64,000 bases of DNA from positions 5,642,001 to 5,706,000 of the forward strand of contig NZ_CP011125.1 of NCBI RefSeq assembly GCF_000737325.1, read 5' to 3'. Positions within the stretch are counted from its first letter, which is position 1, and each line of letters begins with the position of its first letter. The translations under genes and the position numbers were made by a program. The notes beneath the pieces were generated by a model. It worked only from the letters and a program-made list of their open reading frames with translations. It was not told where the DNA came from and did not search any database. Of this stretch, positions 45,869-57,225 are shown piece after piece. This DNA comes from Sandaracinus amylolyticus. Its GTDB lineage: Bacteria > Myxococcota_A > Polyangia > Polyangiales > Sandaracinaceae.

Positions 45869-47599
45869 ATGCGGATCGAACGCTTCCTCGATGCTCTCGC
45901 CGGAAAGGCGATCGAGGACACCCTGGGCGTGAAGGCGCCCGCGATCCTGCGCCCCACGCAGGACCCGAAGCACGGCGACTACCAGGTGAACGGCGTGATG
46001 CCGCTCGCCAAGCAGCAGAAGCGTCCGCCGCGCGAGCTCGCCGAGAAGGTCGCGGAAGCACTGCGCTCGCACGAAGCGATCGCGGAGGCGACCGTCGCGG
46101 GCCCCGGGTTCCTCAACATCCGCCTCGCCGACGCGTGGATCGCGGCGCGCCTCGCGGAGTCGCTGAAGGACGCGCGCGACGGCGTGCCCGAGAGCGAGAC
46201 GAAGCAGAAGATCGTCGTCGACTACTCGAGCCCGAACATCGCGAAGCAGATGCACGTCGGCCACCTGCGCTCGACGATCATCGGCCACGCGCTGGTGCAG
46301 CTCCTTCGCTTCCAGGGCCACGAGGTCATCGGCGACAACCACCTCGGCGACTGGGGCACGCAGTACGGCTTGCTCATCGCGGGCCTGCGCGCGTTCGGCG
46401 GCGGTGACGCCGCGGTCGCGTCGCTCTCGCTCGCGCAGCTCGAGGGCATCTACGTGGAGGCGAAGAAGCGCGCGAAGGACGACGAGTCGTTCGCGGACGA
46501 GGCGCGCCGCGAGCTCGCGAAGCTGCAGTCGGGCGACGCCGCGAACCGCGCGCTCTGGGAGCGCTTCGTCGCGATCACGCGCGCCGAGAACGACAAGGTC
46601 TACGAGCGCCTCGGCGTCTCGTTCGACTGGTGGAAGGGCGAGAGCTTCTACGAGCCGATGCTCCCGGGCGTCGTCGACGAGCTGCTCGCGAAGGGCCTCG
46701 CGCGCGAGGACCAGGGCGCGATCTGCATCTTCTTCAACGAGCTCGAGAACGTCCCGAACAAGCTCGCGAAGCAGAAGACGCCGTTCCTCATCCGCAAGAA
46801 GGACGGCGCGTTCCTCTACTCGACCAGCGACATCGCGACGGTCGAGCACCGCAAGTCGCTCGGCGTCGAACGCTCGATTTACGTCGTCGACTCGCGCCAG
46901 TCGCAGCACTTCGAGCAGCTCTTCGGCGTCGTGCAGATGCTCGGCATCCAGATGCAGCTCGAGCACGTCGGCTTCGGCATGGTGCTCGGCAGCAGCGGCA
47001 CCGCGCTCGCGACGCGCGAGGGCAACGCGCTCACGCTCGCGTCGCTGCTCGACGAGGCAGAAGCGCGCGCGGCGGTCGGTGTGCGCGAGCAGGGCATCGA
47101 CATCAGCGAACAAGACATGCCGAAGGTCGCGAGGGCGGTCGGCATCGGCGCGGTGAAGTACAGCGATCTGCGCCAGAACCGGCTCAGCGACTACCAGTTC
47201 GACTTCGACAAGCTCATCGAGTTCAAGGGCAACGCCGGGCCCTATCTCCAGTACGCGGCGACGCGCGGCGGCTCGATCTTCCGCACCGGCGGGATCGATC
47301 TCGCGAGCTTCGCGCCCGCTTCGATCACGCTCACCGAGCCCGCCGAGCTCGCGCTCGCGCGCCAGCTCGCGAAGTTCGCGGACGTCGTGCACGCGGCGGC
47401 CGACACCTGCCAGCCGCACTTGCTCTGCGATCACCTCTATGCGGTCGCGAGCGACTTCAGCCGCTTCTACGAGGCGTGCCAGGTCCTGAAGAGCGAGGGC
47501 GCCACGCGCGAGTCGCGCCTCGCGCTCACCGCGATCACGTCGCGTCAGCTCCGCCGCGGCCTCACGCTGCTCGGCATCGAAGTCCTCGAGCGCATGTGA
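45869..47599 (+). CDS. argS: Arginyl-tRNA synthetase
   Basis: 576 residues, typical for bacterial ArgRS. N-terminal additional domain, class I signature HVGH in KQMHVGHLRSTIIGHA, GDNHLGDWGTQYG, and TREGNALTLASLLDEA replacing the KMSKS region as usual in ArgRS. The DALR anticodon-binding domain is at the C-terminus (YAVASDFSRFYEACQVL). It charges tRNA-Arg. ATG at 45869, 9 bases after a TAAGAA -10-like element; its stop overlaps the next gene (GTGA). Confidence 0.97.
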   Translation: MRIERFLDALAGKAIEDTLGVKAPAILRPTQDPKHGDYQVNGVMPLAKQQKRPPRELAEKVAEALRSHEAIAEATVAGPGFLNIRLADAWIAARLAESLKDARDGVPESETKQKIVVDYSSPNIAKQMHVGHLRSTIIGHALVQLLRFQGHEVIGDNHLGDWGTQYGLLIAGLRAFGGGDAAVASLSLAQLEGIYVEAKKRAKDDESFADEARRELAKLQSGDAANRALWERFVAITRAENDKVYERLGVSFDWWKGESFYEPMLPGVVDELLAKGLAREDQGAICIFFNELENVPNKLAKQKTPFLIRKKDGAFLYSTSDIATVEHRKSLGVERSIYVVDSRQSQHFEQLFGVVQMLGIQMQLEHVGFGMVLGSSGTALATREGNALTLASLLDEAEARAAVGVREQGIDISEQDMPKVARAVGIGAVKYSDLRQNRLSDYQFDFDKLIEFKGNAGPYLQYAATRGGSIFRTGGIDLASFAPASITLTEPAELALARQLAKFADVVHAAADTCQPHLLCDHLYAVASDFSRFYEACQVLKSEGATRESRLALTAITSRQLRRGLTLLGIEVLERM

Positions 47600-48738
47600 G
47601 CGAGGCTGTCGAGGGCACGGCGCGCGAAGACCGCTTCCAGCCGTTCTTCGTCACCTGCGCCGCGGGGACCGAGCTCGCGCTGAAGGACGAGCTGCGCGAG
47701 CTGCGCCTCCACAAGGTGCGCGCCGATCGCGGCGGCGCGCGCTTCGAGGGCACGATCGATCACGCGTTCCGCGCGTGCCTTCATTCGCGCATCGGCGTGC
47801 GCGTGCTGATGCCGATCGCGCGCTTCCCCGCGCCCGACGGCGAGGCGCTCTACGCCGGCACGCGCGACGTCGAATGGGAGCGCTGGCTCACGCCGCGCCA
47901 CACGCTCGCGGTCAGCGCGATCAGCAAGCAGAGCGCGCTGACCCACACCGCGTTCGTCGCGCAGAAGACGAAGGACGCGATCGTCGATCGTCTGCGCGAT
48001 CACACCGGCGCGCGGCCCAACGTCGATCGCGAGGATCCCGACGTCGCGATCTTCGTGCACATCGCGAAGGACGAAGCGTCGGTGCACCTCGACGTCTCGG
48101 GCGAGTCGCTGCACCGACGTGGATGGCGCCGCGCGATCGGCGAAGCGCCGCTCAAGGAGACGCTCGCCGCCGCGGTGCTGCGCCTCTCGGGCTGGGATCG
48201 CGAGCGCCCGCTGATCGATCCCACCTGCGGCTCGGGCACGATCCCCATCGAGGCCGACCTATGGGCGCGCGACGTCGCGCCCGGCATCGCGCGTGATCGC
48301 TTCGGCGTCGAGCGCTGGGCCAGCCACGACGCGCGCGAGCGCGCCGCGTTCCGCGCGATGCGCGACGAGGCACGCGCGAACGAGCGCCCGAGCGGCCCCG
48401 AGATCCTCGGTCTCGACGTCGATCCGCGCGCGGTCTCGCTCGCCGAGTCGAACGCGAAGCGCGCTGCGTCTCGCGCGCGTTTCCGGCGTGCTTCGCTCCG
48501 CGATCTCGCGCTCCCGCGCACGCCCACCGAGCTCGTCGCGAACCCGCCCTACGGCGTGCGCCTCGACGTGCGCGCCTTCTGGGACGAGCTCGCCGCGATC
48601 CGTCCCGCGCTCCGCGGCCACCGACTGAGCCTCTTGCTCCAGGCGCCGCCGCCCGAAGGTCTTCTCCCGGAGCCCGTCGCGTCCCACCGGCTCTTCAATG
48701 GCGCCATCGAGTGTCGCCTACTGACCTGGGAGTGCTGA
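47596..48738 (+). CDS. THUMP-domain rRNA guanine-N2 methyltransferase, RlmL-like
   Basis: 380 residues. GTG at 47596 overlaps the argS stop. The N-terminal ferredoxin-like/THUMP part (about 10-165) is followed by a Rossmann methyltransferase with DPTCGSGTIPIEA, an acidic LDVDPRAV and catalytic ANPPYG. This is the layout of the first half of RlmL (23S rRNA G2445) or of related RlmG/TrmN-type enzymes; the second RlmL methyltransferase domain (RlmK part) is missing. Probably modifies 23S rRNA. Confidence 0.85.
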   Translation: MSEAVEGTAREDRFQPFFVTCAAGTELALKDELRELRLHKVRADRGGARFEGTIDHAFRACLHSRIGVRVLMPIARFPAPDGEALYAGTRDVEWERWLTPRHTLAVSAISKQSALTHTAFVAQKTKDAIVDRLRDHTGARPNVDREDPDVAIFVHIAKDEASVHLDVSGESLHRRGWRRAIGEAPLKETLAAAVLRLSGWDRERPLIDPTCGSGTIPIEADLWARDVAPGIARDRFGVERWASHDARERAAFRAMRDEARANERPSGPEILGLDVDPRAVSLAESNAKRAASRARFRRASLRDLALPRTPTELVANPPYGVRLDVRAFWDELAAIRPALRGHRLSLLLQAPPPEGLLPEPVASHRLFNGAIECRLLTWEC

Positions 48739-48801
48739 CCCCGGACCCCACGAAACCCCACCGTTTCGACGGCCCGTGTACGCCAGGGCTGGAAACAACG
48801 T

Positions 48802-48834
48802 GTCTATAGACGAACAGTGCATTTGGGGTACACT
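48802..48834 (+). promoter_or_regulatory. Candidate promoter/operator before Ser/Thr kinase gene
   Basis: A perfect palindrome GTCTATAGAC (48802-48811) lies 17 bases before TACACT (48829-48834), which looks like a -10 box, 66 bases upstream of the ATG at 48901. The palindrome would cover the -35 position, as for an operator. Confidence 0.3.
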
Positions 48835-48900
48835 CGGCTGGACGACATCATCGGGGTCGGGGAACCCAATGACCCGTCGTCAGAGGGGGTCCTTTCCCGC

Positions 48901-50565
48901 ATGAGCGTCCCGAGCCCGAAGGACAACGCCGTCGCTCCGGAGGAGATCAGCGCTCCGCCGGCACGCACGGGGAAGACGGGCGAGACCGACCCTCTCATCG
49001 GCAAGGTCGTCTCCGATCGCTTCCGGATCCTCTCGCCCATCGCGCGCGGCGGCATGGGCGTCGTGTACAAGGCCGAGCAGGCGCCGCTCGGTCGCCTCGT
49101 CGCGATCAAGATCCTCTCGCTCAAGCACGACGAGGAGAAGGATCCCGAGTTCCGGAAGCGCTTCTTCCTCGAGGCCGCCACGGTCGCGAAGCTGACGCAC
49201 CCGAACACCGTCACGGTGTTCGACTACGGTCAGGGCGACGGCGGCATCTACTACATCGCGATGGAGCTGGTGAACGGGCGCACCCTGAAGCGCGCGCTCA
49301 CCCAAGAAGGCCCGTTCGCGGGCGACCGCGCGATCAACATCGCGAAGCAGATCTGTCGCTCGCTCCGCGAAGCGCATCGCCTCGGCGTCATCCATCGCGA
49401 CATGAAGCCGGGCAACGTGATGCTGGTCGACCGCGACGGCGAGGACTACGTCAAGGTGCTCGACTTCGGTCTCGTCAAGGAGATCGACGGTCAGAACCCC
49501 GACGAGGATCTCACGCAGGCCGGCGTGTTCATGGGCTCGCCCAAGTACATGTCGCCCGAGCAGATCCAGGGCGAGCACGTCGACGGCCGCACGGACATCT
49601 ACGCCATCGGCGTGATGCTCTACGAGATGTTGACCGGCCGCGTGCCGTTCAACCGCGAGAACCAGATGCAGATCCTGATGGATCACGTGCGCGAGCCGGT
49701 GCCGCCGATGACGGTGCCCTCCGGCAAGCCGCCGATCCCGCCGGAGCTGCAGGCGGTCGTCTTCAAGTGCCTCGAGAAGAAGGCCACCGATCGCTATCCG
49801 GACATGGAAGCGCTGCTCGTCGCGCTGAAGCAGGGCGGCGGCGATGGCCTCCACCTCACGGCGTCGCACAGCCGCGAGGTCGATCTCTCGATGTCGACCG
49901 GTGGGACGCCGATCAGCGGCGTGCACACGGTCGGTCCGCAGTCGCCGCCCGCCGGGATGCCCTCGGGCGCGCTCCCGCCCGCGCCGACGAGCGCGGCGCC
50001 CGAGGAGAAGAAGTCGAACGCGCCGATGGCGCTCGCGATCGTCGCGGTGCTCGCGGCCGTCGGCGGCATCGGAGCGTACGCGACCGGCATGATCGGTGGC
50101 GGCGCGACAGTGGACACGACGGTGCTCCCGACGCCGACGACGGGATCGCCGCCGCAGCCCGAAGCGCCGCCGACCGACGCGCTCGGCGCGGTGACGGCGC
50201 CGACGCCCCAGACCACGACGACCACGCCGCAGCCCGCGGAGCCGGTGCACACGCTGATGGTCTCGCTGCGCTCGACCCCGCCGGGTGCGACGGTCGAGAT
50301 CGCGGGCCGCGAGTACGGCCCGACGCCCGCGCAGGTCGAGCTCGTCGGTGAGCTCGCGACCGAGGGCCGCGAGCTCGAGCTCGTGTTCTCGCGGCCCGGC
50401 TTCCGACCGACGACCGTCACGCAGGTCGTGCACGGGACGTCGATGGAGGTCGAGGCGCGCCTCACGCTGATCCGTCGCCCGGGCGGCGGTGGCGGTGGTG
50501 GCGGCGGCGACGAGAGCGGCAGCGGCGACACCCGCGTCGAAGGCTACCGCGACAGCCCGTACTGA
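48901..50565 (+). CDS. Ser/Thr protein kinase with C-terminal PEGA domain
   Basis: 554 residues. Kinase about 40-305: glycine loop IARGGMGVVY, Lys70, HRDMKPGN with Asp167, DFG Asp188, and GSPKYMSPEQ activation segment, so active. A Pro/Thr-rich linker and one membrane helix (about 376-395) lead to a PEGA domain (about 450-530; LMVSLRSTPPGATVEIAG) outside the membrane and a Gly-rich tail. The PEGA part may bind cell-wall or ligand molecules. A longer frame to 48817 exists; ATG 48901 is preferred since sense starts there. Confidence 0.9.
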   Translation: MSVPSPKDNAVAPEEISAPPARTGKTGETDPLIGKVVSDRFRILSPIARGGMGVVYKAEQAPLGRLVAIKILSLKHDEEKDPEFRKRFFLEAATVAKLTHPNTVTVFDYGQGDGGIYYIAMELVNGRTLKRALTQEGPFAGDRAINIAKQICRSLREAHRLGVIHRDMKPGNVMLVDRDGEDYVKVLDFGLVKEIDGQNPDEDLTQAGVFMGSPKYMSPEQIQGEHVDGRTDIYAIGVMLYEMLTGRVPFNRENQMQILMDHVREPVPPMTVPSGKPPIPPELQAVVFKCLEKKATDRYPDMEALLVALKQGGGDGLHLTASHSREVDLSMSTGGTPISGVHTVGPQSPPAGMPSGALPPAPTSAAPEEKKSNAPMALAIVAVLAAVGGIGAYATGMIGGGATVDTTVLPTPTTGSPPQPEAPPTDALGAVTAPTPQTTTTTPQPAEPVHTLMVSLRSTPPGATVEIAGREYGPTPAQVELVGELATEGRELELVFSRPGFRPTTVTQVVHGTSMEVEARLTLIRRPGGGGGGGGGDESGSGDTRVEGYRDSPY

Positions 50566-50623
50566 CCGGGCGACGCGCTCGGCGCGCTTCCGCGGCGGTG
50601 CTCGGTCGGGTTAGATCCCGCGC

Positions 50624-51394
50624 ATGGATCTGCACGGTTCGGTCGCACTGGTCACGGGCGGCGCGTCGGGGCTCGGACGCGCCACGGTGGAGGCGCTCGC
50701 AGCGCGCGGCGCGACGGTCGCGATCGTCGATCGCGACGCCGATCGCGCGAAGGCGCTCGCCACGTCGATCGGCGGTGATCGCGCGTTCGCCGCGCCCGCC
50801 GACGTCGCAGACGGCGCCGCGATGAGCGCGGTGATCGACGGCGCCGCGTCGCGCGGTCCGCTCCGCGTCGCGGTCGCGTGCGCCGGTGTCGGCTGGGCCG
50901 CGCGCACCGTCGACAAGGACGGCAAGCCGCACGACCTCGACCTCTTCCGCAAGGTCATCGACGTGAACCTCGTCGGCACGTTCAACGTGCTGCGCCTCGC
51001 CGCCGCCGCGATGGCGAAGGCCACGCCGCTGCCCGACGGACAACGCGGCGTCATCATCGGCACCGCGTCGGTCGCGGCGTTCGAAGGACAGATCGGTCAG
51101 GTCGCGTACAGCGCGAGCAAGGGCGCGGTCGTCGCGATGACTCTGCCGGCCGCGCGCGACCTCGCGAAGGTCGGCGTGCGCGTGATGACCATCGCGCCCG
51201 GCACGTTCGACACGCCGATGCTCGCGGCGCTGCCCGAAGAAGCGCGCAAGTCGCTCGCCGCAGCGATCCCGAACCCCTCGCGCCTCGGCGATCCCACCGA
51301 GTACGCGCGCCTCGCGCTGAGCATCGTCGACAACGCGTACCTCAACGGCACGGTCATCCGCATCGACGGCGCGCTGCGCATGGCACCCAAGTGA
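50624..51394 (+). CDS. Short-chain dehydrogenase/reductase (3-hydroxyacyl-CoA dehydrogenase type)
   Basis: 256 residues, classical SDR. NAD(H)-binding TGGASGLG (11-18) and Asp at the end of the second strand (VDRDADR), favouring NAD. Catalytic Ser-Tyr-Lys in IGTASVAAFEG and AYSASKGA. The sequence resembles type-2 3-hydroxyacyl-CoA dehydrogenases (HSD17B10-like). It overlaps the LplT-PlsC fusion in a GTGA, which suggests a lipid link. TTAGAT 7 bases before the ATG suggests a leaderless message. Confidence 0.85.
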   Translation: MDLHGSVALVTGGASGLGRATVEALAARGATVAIVDRDADRAKALATSIGGDRAFAAPADVADGAAMSAVIDGAASRGPLRVAVACAGVGWAARTVDKDGKPHDLDLFRKVIDVNLVGTFNVLRLAAAAMAKATPLPDGQRGVIIGTASVAAFEGQIGQVAYSASKGAVVAMTLPAARDLAKVGVRVMTIAPGTFDTPMLAALPEEARKSLAAAIPNPSRLGDPTEYARLALSIVDNAYLNGTVIRIDGALRMAPK

Positions 51395-53268
51395 GCCAGT
51401 CCCGCCTGCTCGCCGAGAAGCGCTTCGCGCCCTTCTTCTGGACCCAGTTCCTCGGCGCGTTCAACGACAACGTCTTCAAGAACGCGCTCGTCATCCTCTT
51501 CACGCTCACGCCACCGAGCGACGTCTCGCTCTCGCGCGACGCCCTCGTGAACCTCGCGAGCGGCCTGCTCATCCTGCCCTTCTTCATCTTCTCCGCGACG
51601 GCCGGTCAGCTCGCCGAGAAGATGGAGAAGTCGCGCCTCGTGCGCTGGACGAAGCTCATGGAGATCGCGGTGATGATCGTCGCCGCGTTCGCGCTCTTCT
51701 CGGGCAGCGCGATCCTCCTGCTCGCCCTGCTCTTCATGCTCGGGCTGCAGAGCGCGATCTTCGGGCCGGTGAAGTTCGCGATCCTGCCCTCCGTGCTGCG
51801 CGAGGACGAGCTCGTCGGCGGCAACGGCCTCGTCGAGATGGGCACGTACGTCGCGATCCTCGGCGGCACGATGCTCGGCGGCGTGCTCGTCGCGCAGGCG
51901 GGCTGGGGCGTGCACGCCGTCGCGATCACGATCGTCGTCGTCGCGGTCGCGGGCTACGTCGCGAGCCGTGGCGTGCCCCAGGTCCCGTCGGCGATGCCGG
52001 GCCTGCGCATCGATCCGAACGTGCTCGTCCAGACCTGGCGCGTCATCGGGTACGCGCGCGAGAACCGCGCGGTCTGGCTCTCGGTGCTCGGCAACTCGTG
52101 GTTCTGGTTCGTCGGCGCGCTCTTCCTCGCGCAGCTCCCGGGCTTCGTCGAGGACGTGCTCCATGGCTCGCCCGAGGTCGTCACGCTCCTGCTCATCGTC
52201 TTCTCGCTCGGCGTCGGCATCGGCTCGCTGCTCTGCGAGCGCCTCAGCGGGCGCGTGATCGAGCTCGGCCTCGTCCCCTTCGGATCGATCGGCATCACGT
52301 TCTTCGCGATCGATCTCTTCCTCGCGAGCGAGTGGCACGTCGCGCCCGCCGTCGTCGAAGGCCCCTTCGCCGTGCTCGCCGACTCGAGCAACTGGCGCAT
52401 CCTCATGGACCTCGCGCTGCTCGGCGTGTTCGGCGGCTTCTACAGCGTGCCGCTCAACGCGATGATCCAGCACCGCAGCGACCCGACGAAGCGCTCGCGC
52501 ATCATCGCCGCGAACAACATCGTCAACGCGATCTTCATCGTCGGCGCGGCCGGCGTCGCGATCGTGCTGCTCGGCCTCGGCCTCACGATCCCCCAGCTCT
52601 TCCTCGCCGCGGGCGTGATGAACGCGCTCGTCGCGCTCTACATCTACACGCTGCTGCCGGAGTTCCTCTTCCGGTTCCTCGTCTGGCTGCTGATGCACAC
52701 GATGTATCGGCTCCGCGTGAAGGGCGTCGAGAAGCTCCCGAGCGAAGGCCCCGCGCTGCTCGTGTGCAACCACGTCGCGTACGTCGATGCGCTCATCCTC
52801 GCGGCCGCGTCGTCGCGCCCGATCCGCTTCGTGATGTGGTGGAAGATCTTCGAGATCCCCCTGCTCAAGTGGATGTTCGGCATCGCGCGCGCGATCCCGA
52901 TCGCGGGCCGCAAAGAGAAGCCCGAGCTCGTCGAAAAGGCGTTCGCCGAGATCGATCGCGCGCTCGCCGAGGGCGAGCTCGTCTGCATCTTCCCCGAGGG
53001 CGCGCTCACGTACACGGGCGAGCTCTCGCCGTTCCGCCCGGGCGTCGAGCGCATCGTCGCGAGCACGCCCGTGCCCGTCTTCCCGATGGCGCTCAAGGGC
53101 CTCTGGGGCAGCTGGTTCAGCCGCCGCGGCGGTCCTGCGATGGCGAAGCGCCCGCGCCGCTTCCGCTCGCAGATCGAGCTCGAGGTCGGCGACGCGATCG
53201 CGCCCGCCGACGCGACCGCGGAGCGCCTGCAGCACGCGGTGCAGACCCTCCGCGGCGACGCGCGGTAG
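51391..53268 (+). CDS. MFS lysophospholipid transporter-acyltransferase fusion (LplT-PlsC-like)
   Basis: 625 residues. Residues 1-about 425 are a 12-helix MFS domain of the LplT type (FLGAFNDNVFKNA at about 18-30); about 440-625 form a PlsC-like acyltransferase with NHVAYVD (HX4D), the glycerolipid motif and FPEGAL. E. coli Aas and the LplT transporter do the same job, with Aas adding an acyl-ACP ligase; here there is no AMP-ligase domain. It probably imports lysophospholipid across the inner membrane and re-acylates it with an acyl donor. Coupled to the SDR gene. Confidence 0.85.
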   Translation: MSQSRLLAEKRFAPFFWTQFLGAFNDNVFKNALVILFTLTPPSDVSLSRDALVNLASGLLILPFFIFSATAGQLAEKMEKSRLVRWTKLMEIAVMIVAAFALFSGSAILLLALLFMLGLQSAIFGPVKFAILPSVLREDELVGGNGLVEMGTYVAILGGTMLGGVLVAQAGWGVHAVAITIVVVAVAGYVASRGVPQVPSAMPGLRIDPNVLVQTWRVIGYARENRAVWLSVLGNSWFWFVGALFLAQLPGFVEDVLHGSPEVVTLLLIVFSLGVGIGSLLCERLSGRVIELGLVPFGSIGITFFAIDLFLASEWHVAPAVVEGPFAVLADSSNWRILMDLALLGVFGGFYSVPLNAMIQHRSDPTKRSRIIAANNIVNAIFIVGAAGVAIVLLGLGLTIPQLFLAAGVMNALVALYIYTLLPEFLFRFLVWLLMHTMYRLRVKGVEKLPSEGPALLVCNHVAYVDALILAAASSRPIRFVMWWKIFEIPLLKWMFGIARAIPIAGRKEKPELVEKAFAEIDRALAEGELVCIFPEGALTYTGELSPFRPGVERIVASTPVPVFPMALKGLWGSWFSRRGGPAMAKRPRRFRSQIELEVGDAIAPADATAERLQHAVQTLRGDAR

Positions 53269-53307
53269 ACCGGCGGGCGAGCTGATCGTTCGACGGTCTC
53301 GAGCCGC

Positions 53308-53832
53308 TCAGAAGCCCGGCGGCATCGGGCCCGGATCGGGCGGATCGAACGGTCCGCCCCCTCCGCTGCCCGGCTCCCGCGGCTCGTCGCCGCGCGGCTC
53401 GCGCCCCGGCACCGGGAAGCCCTGGTCCTCGAGCTCGTCGTTCATCTGATCGGGGTCGCCGTCCGGCGCGTCGCGCGGGCCGCACTGCAGCGTCGCGCAG
53501 ATCCACCGCTCCTCGCACACCGCCAGGCACTCCGCCGCGCACGCGGTGTCCTCGTCGTACACGCCGAACACGCCCGCTTCGCCGACGTCTTCGGGTCCGA
53601 CCGCGACCACGTACACGCGCGCATGCGCCGCGAAGAACGCGTCGACCTCGGCCTCCGGCGCGATCAGCTCGCACGTCAGATCCGCGCGCGAGCGCGCCGA
53701 GCCGCGCCGCGAGAGATCGATCGGCACCGGGTCCCCCGCCGGAAGATCCGCGCCGACGGCGTCCGCGCCCGTGCCCTGACACGCCGCGAGGAGCAGCGCG
53801 CCGACGATCATCCCTCTCCGTGTCTTCCGCAT
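53308..53832 (-). CDS. Predicted lipoprotein with Pro/Gly-rich tail
   Basis: 174 residues. Lipobox LLLAAC (Cys18), a central part with five more cysteines (AACAAECLAVCEERW pattern), and a Pro/Gly/Asp-rich C-terminus. No recognised domain. ATG at 53832 is chosen because the signal peptide follows it. Divergent from the methyltransferase gene across 118 bases. Confidence 0.55.
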   Translation of the reverse strand: MRKTRRGMIVGALLLAACQGTGADAVGADLPAGDPVPIDLSRRGSARSRADLTCELIAPEAEVDAFFAAHARVYVVAVGPEDVGEAGVFGVYDEDTACAAECLAVCEERWICATLQCGPRDAPDGDPDQMNDELEDQGFPVPGREPRGDEPREPGSGGGGPFDPPDPGPMPPGF

Positions 53833-53861
53833 GCTCGTGACGGTGCCACGCCCGATGCGCC

Positions 53862-53910
53862 AAAGACCTCGTGGAGACCGCGAAAGACCAGCGCCTGCGC
53901 GCCAAAGACC
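53862..53910. promoter_or_regulatory. Three direct repeats of AAAGACC at exact 21-base steps
   Basis: AAAGACC occurs at 53862, 53883 and 53904, each flanked by GC-rich bases, in the divergent region between the lipoprotein and the HTH-methyltransferase gene. The 21-base step places the copies on one face of the helix, as for cooperative binding of a regulator, possibly the HTH protein itself. Confidence 0.4.
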
Positions 53911-53950
53911 GCCGCGCGCACGAACGCGTGAGAGGATGGGAGGCGAGACG

Positions 53951-55369
53951 ATGCGCTCACGACGAACCCCCGATCGCGCCGGTGAAGGCGTCGAGAGCGC
54001 GCGCCCCTCGCGCCCCGGCGGTCCGAGCCAGCTCCTCGAGCTCTTCTTCGCGACCTGCGCCGAGCTCGGCGTCGAGAGCGATCGCGACGTCGCCGCGCTC
54101 GCCGGCGTCAGCGTCGAGAACGTCGCGAACTGGCGCTCCGGCGCGGTGCGCGAGCTCAAGCCCTACAAGCTCGCCGGCGTGAAGCGCGCCCTGGCGGGAC
54201 GCATCGCGCAGCTCAAGGATCGCGCGAGCCTCATGGACTCCACGGTCCACCTGAAGCTGCGCCCGCTCGAGATCGAAGAAGGCTCGAGCCCCGCAGAGCA
54301 GCAACGCAAGCTGCGCGACCGCGTCCACTACGACTACGTCGGGCACCAGTTCCTCTACGCCGAGGCGCAGGGCGCGCTCGCGTGGGAGAGCATCATCCGC
54401 TCGGGCTACGAGCAGGACTCGTGGCTGCGCGGCGTGCGCGATCAAGCGCGCCTCTGGTTCGACTCGGCGCGCGACGCGCGCGGTGGATGCCGCGGTCCGA
54501 TCGCCGAGGCGCTCGGGCTCGACTCGCGTCGCCTCCGCGGGCTCGACGTGATCAGCCTCGGCCCCGGCGAGGGCAGCAAGGAGTGCGTGCTGATCGAGGC
54601 GCTCCACGCGCTCGAGGGCAGCATCGGCCAGCCACTCCCCTGGCAGACGATGGCGCTCGTCGACGTGTCCATCTCCTTGCTGGTGCGCGCCGCGACCTCG
54701 GCGCGGAAGCTCGTCGGCGAGCGCGAGGACCTGCCCCGCACCCACGTGCTCGCGTTCTGCGCCGACTTCGAGGAGGGCCCGCTCGGCTTCGTCAATCGCC
54801 TGCCGACCGAGCGCTACGACGCCGACGCCGGGCGGCGCCTCGTCTGCGTCCTCGGCAACGTCTTCGGCAACGTGCGCGACGAGGAGCACTTCCTCCGCGA
54901 GAAGCTCGCGCGCCTCGTGCGTCCCGGCGATCTCCTCTGGCTCGAGGTCGGCCTGCGCGCCGATCCGCTCTCGAGCGATCCCCTCTACGCGCTCCTCGCG
55001 CGCACCGATCGCCAGGAGACCGCGGCCGAGACCAACCGCCGCCTGCTCCTCGAGGGCCCGTATCGCGCGTGGGAGAGCGCGCTCGGCCGCAGCCACGCGC
55101 GCGTCGAGATGCGCCTCACGCTGCGCGAGGACGACGACGCGTCGCGCATCCCCGGCTCGTGCAACTTCTGCCACGACCTCTGGCTCGTCGAAGAGCGGCG
55201 CGCGCTCACGATGCTCTACAGCCGCCGCTACGAGCTCGCCGCGCTCACCCGCTGGCTCGAGGCGCGCGGCTACCAGCTCCTGCGCCAACAGAGCGTGGCC
55301 GACAGCAAGGGACGCCCGCGCGTCGCGCACCTGCTGCTCCGCCGCACCAGCGAGCCCGAGAAGCGCTGA
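53951..55369 (+). CDS. HTH domain fused to an EgtD-like SAM methyltransferase
   Basis: 472 residues. Residues about 20-85 form a helix-turn-helix ([19 protein letters not shown]). The rest follows the EgtD (histidine-specific methyltransferase) pattern: SAM motif [13 protein letters not shown] (about 197-209), VDVSISLL where EgtD has [14 protein letters not shown] for the EgtD GSTIGN motif, and [10 protein letters not shown]. Histidine-binding residues cannot be judged. A small C-terminal part has CNFCHDLWL. Possibly a methyltransferase acting as a DNA-binding sensor. The ATG at 53951 with GGGAGGCG upstream is better than the one at 53936. Confidence 0.65.
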   Translation: MRSRRTPDRAGEGVESARPSRPGGPSQLLELFFATCAELGVESDRDVAALAGVSVENVANWRSGAVRELKPYKLAGVKRALAGRIAQLKDRASLMDSTVHLKLRPLEIEEGSSPAEQQRKLRDRVHYDYVGHQFLYAEAQGALAWESIIRSGYEQDSWLRGVRDQARLWFDSARDARGGCRGPIAEALGLDSRRLRGLDVISLGPGEGSKECVLIEALHALEGSIGQPLPWQTMALVDVSISLLVRAATSARKLVGEREDLPRTHVLAFCADFEEGPLGFVNRLPTERYDADAGRRLVCVLGNVFGNVRDEEHFLREKLARLVRPGDLLWLEVGLRADPLSSDPLYALLARTDRQETAAETNRRLLLEGPYRAWESALGRSHARVEMRLTLREDDDASRIPGSCNFCHDLWLVEERRALTMLYSRRYELAALTRWLEARGYQLLRQQSVADSKGRPRVAHLLLRRTSEPEKR

Positions 55370-55518
55370 CGTCACGCGAGGAGCGACACCACGCGCGCGA
55401 TCGTCGCGAGCCCGCGCTGCGAGCGCCTCTCTTCCCCGCGCAGCGATACGACGATACCGCGGTCGCGCAGCGCGCGAGCCTTCCCTCTGGACCCTCGCTC
55501 CGCTATCCCTTCGCGGCC

Positions 55519-57078
<1,560 letters not shown>

Positions 57079-57225
57079 TCGGCCGCAGTCGCGGCGTTTC
57101 GTCTGGGTCTCGGCGAGGCCCGCGAGCGCACGGGCTCGCTGCGCTCGAGCGATGCGCGTGCGCTCTCTCGCGGGTCTCGCGCACGGCACATGCGTCCACC
57201 GTCGGCTCCGGAAGGAGCATCGACG

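Noticed and set aside
53831-53950. Upstream extension of the EgtD-like gene
   Set aside because: Arg/Pro-rich translation and an ATG at 53951 with a good ribosome binding site; the AAAGACC repeats fit regulation better than coding.
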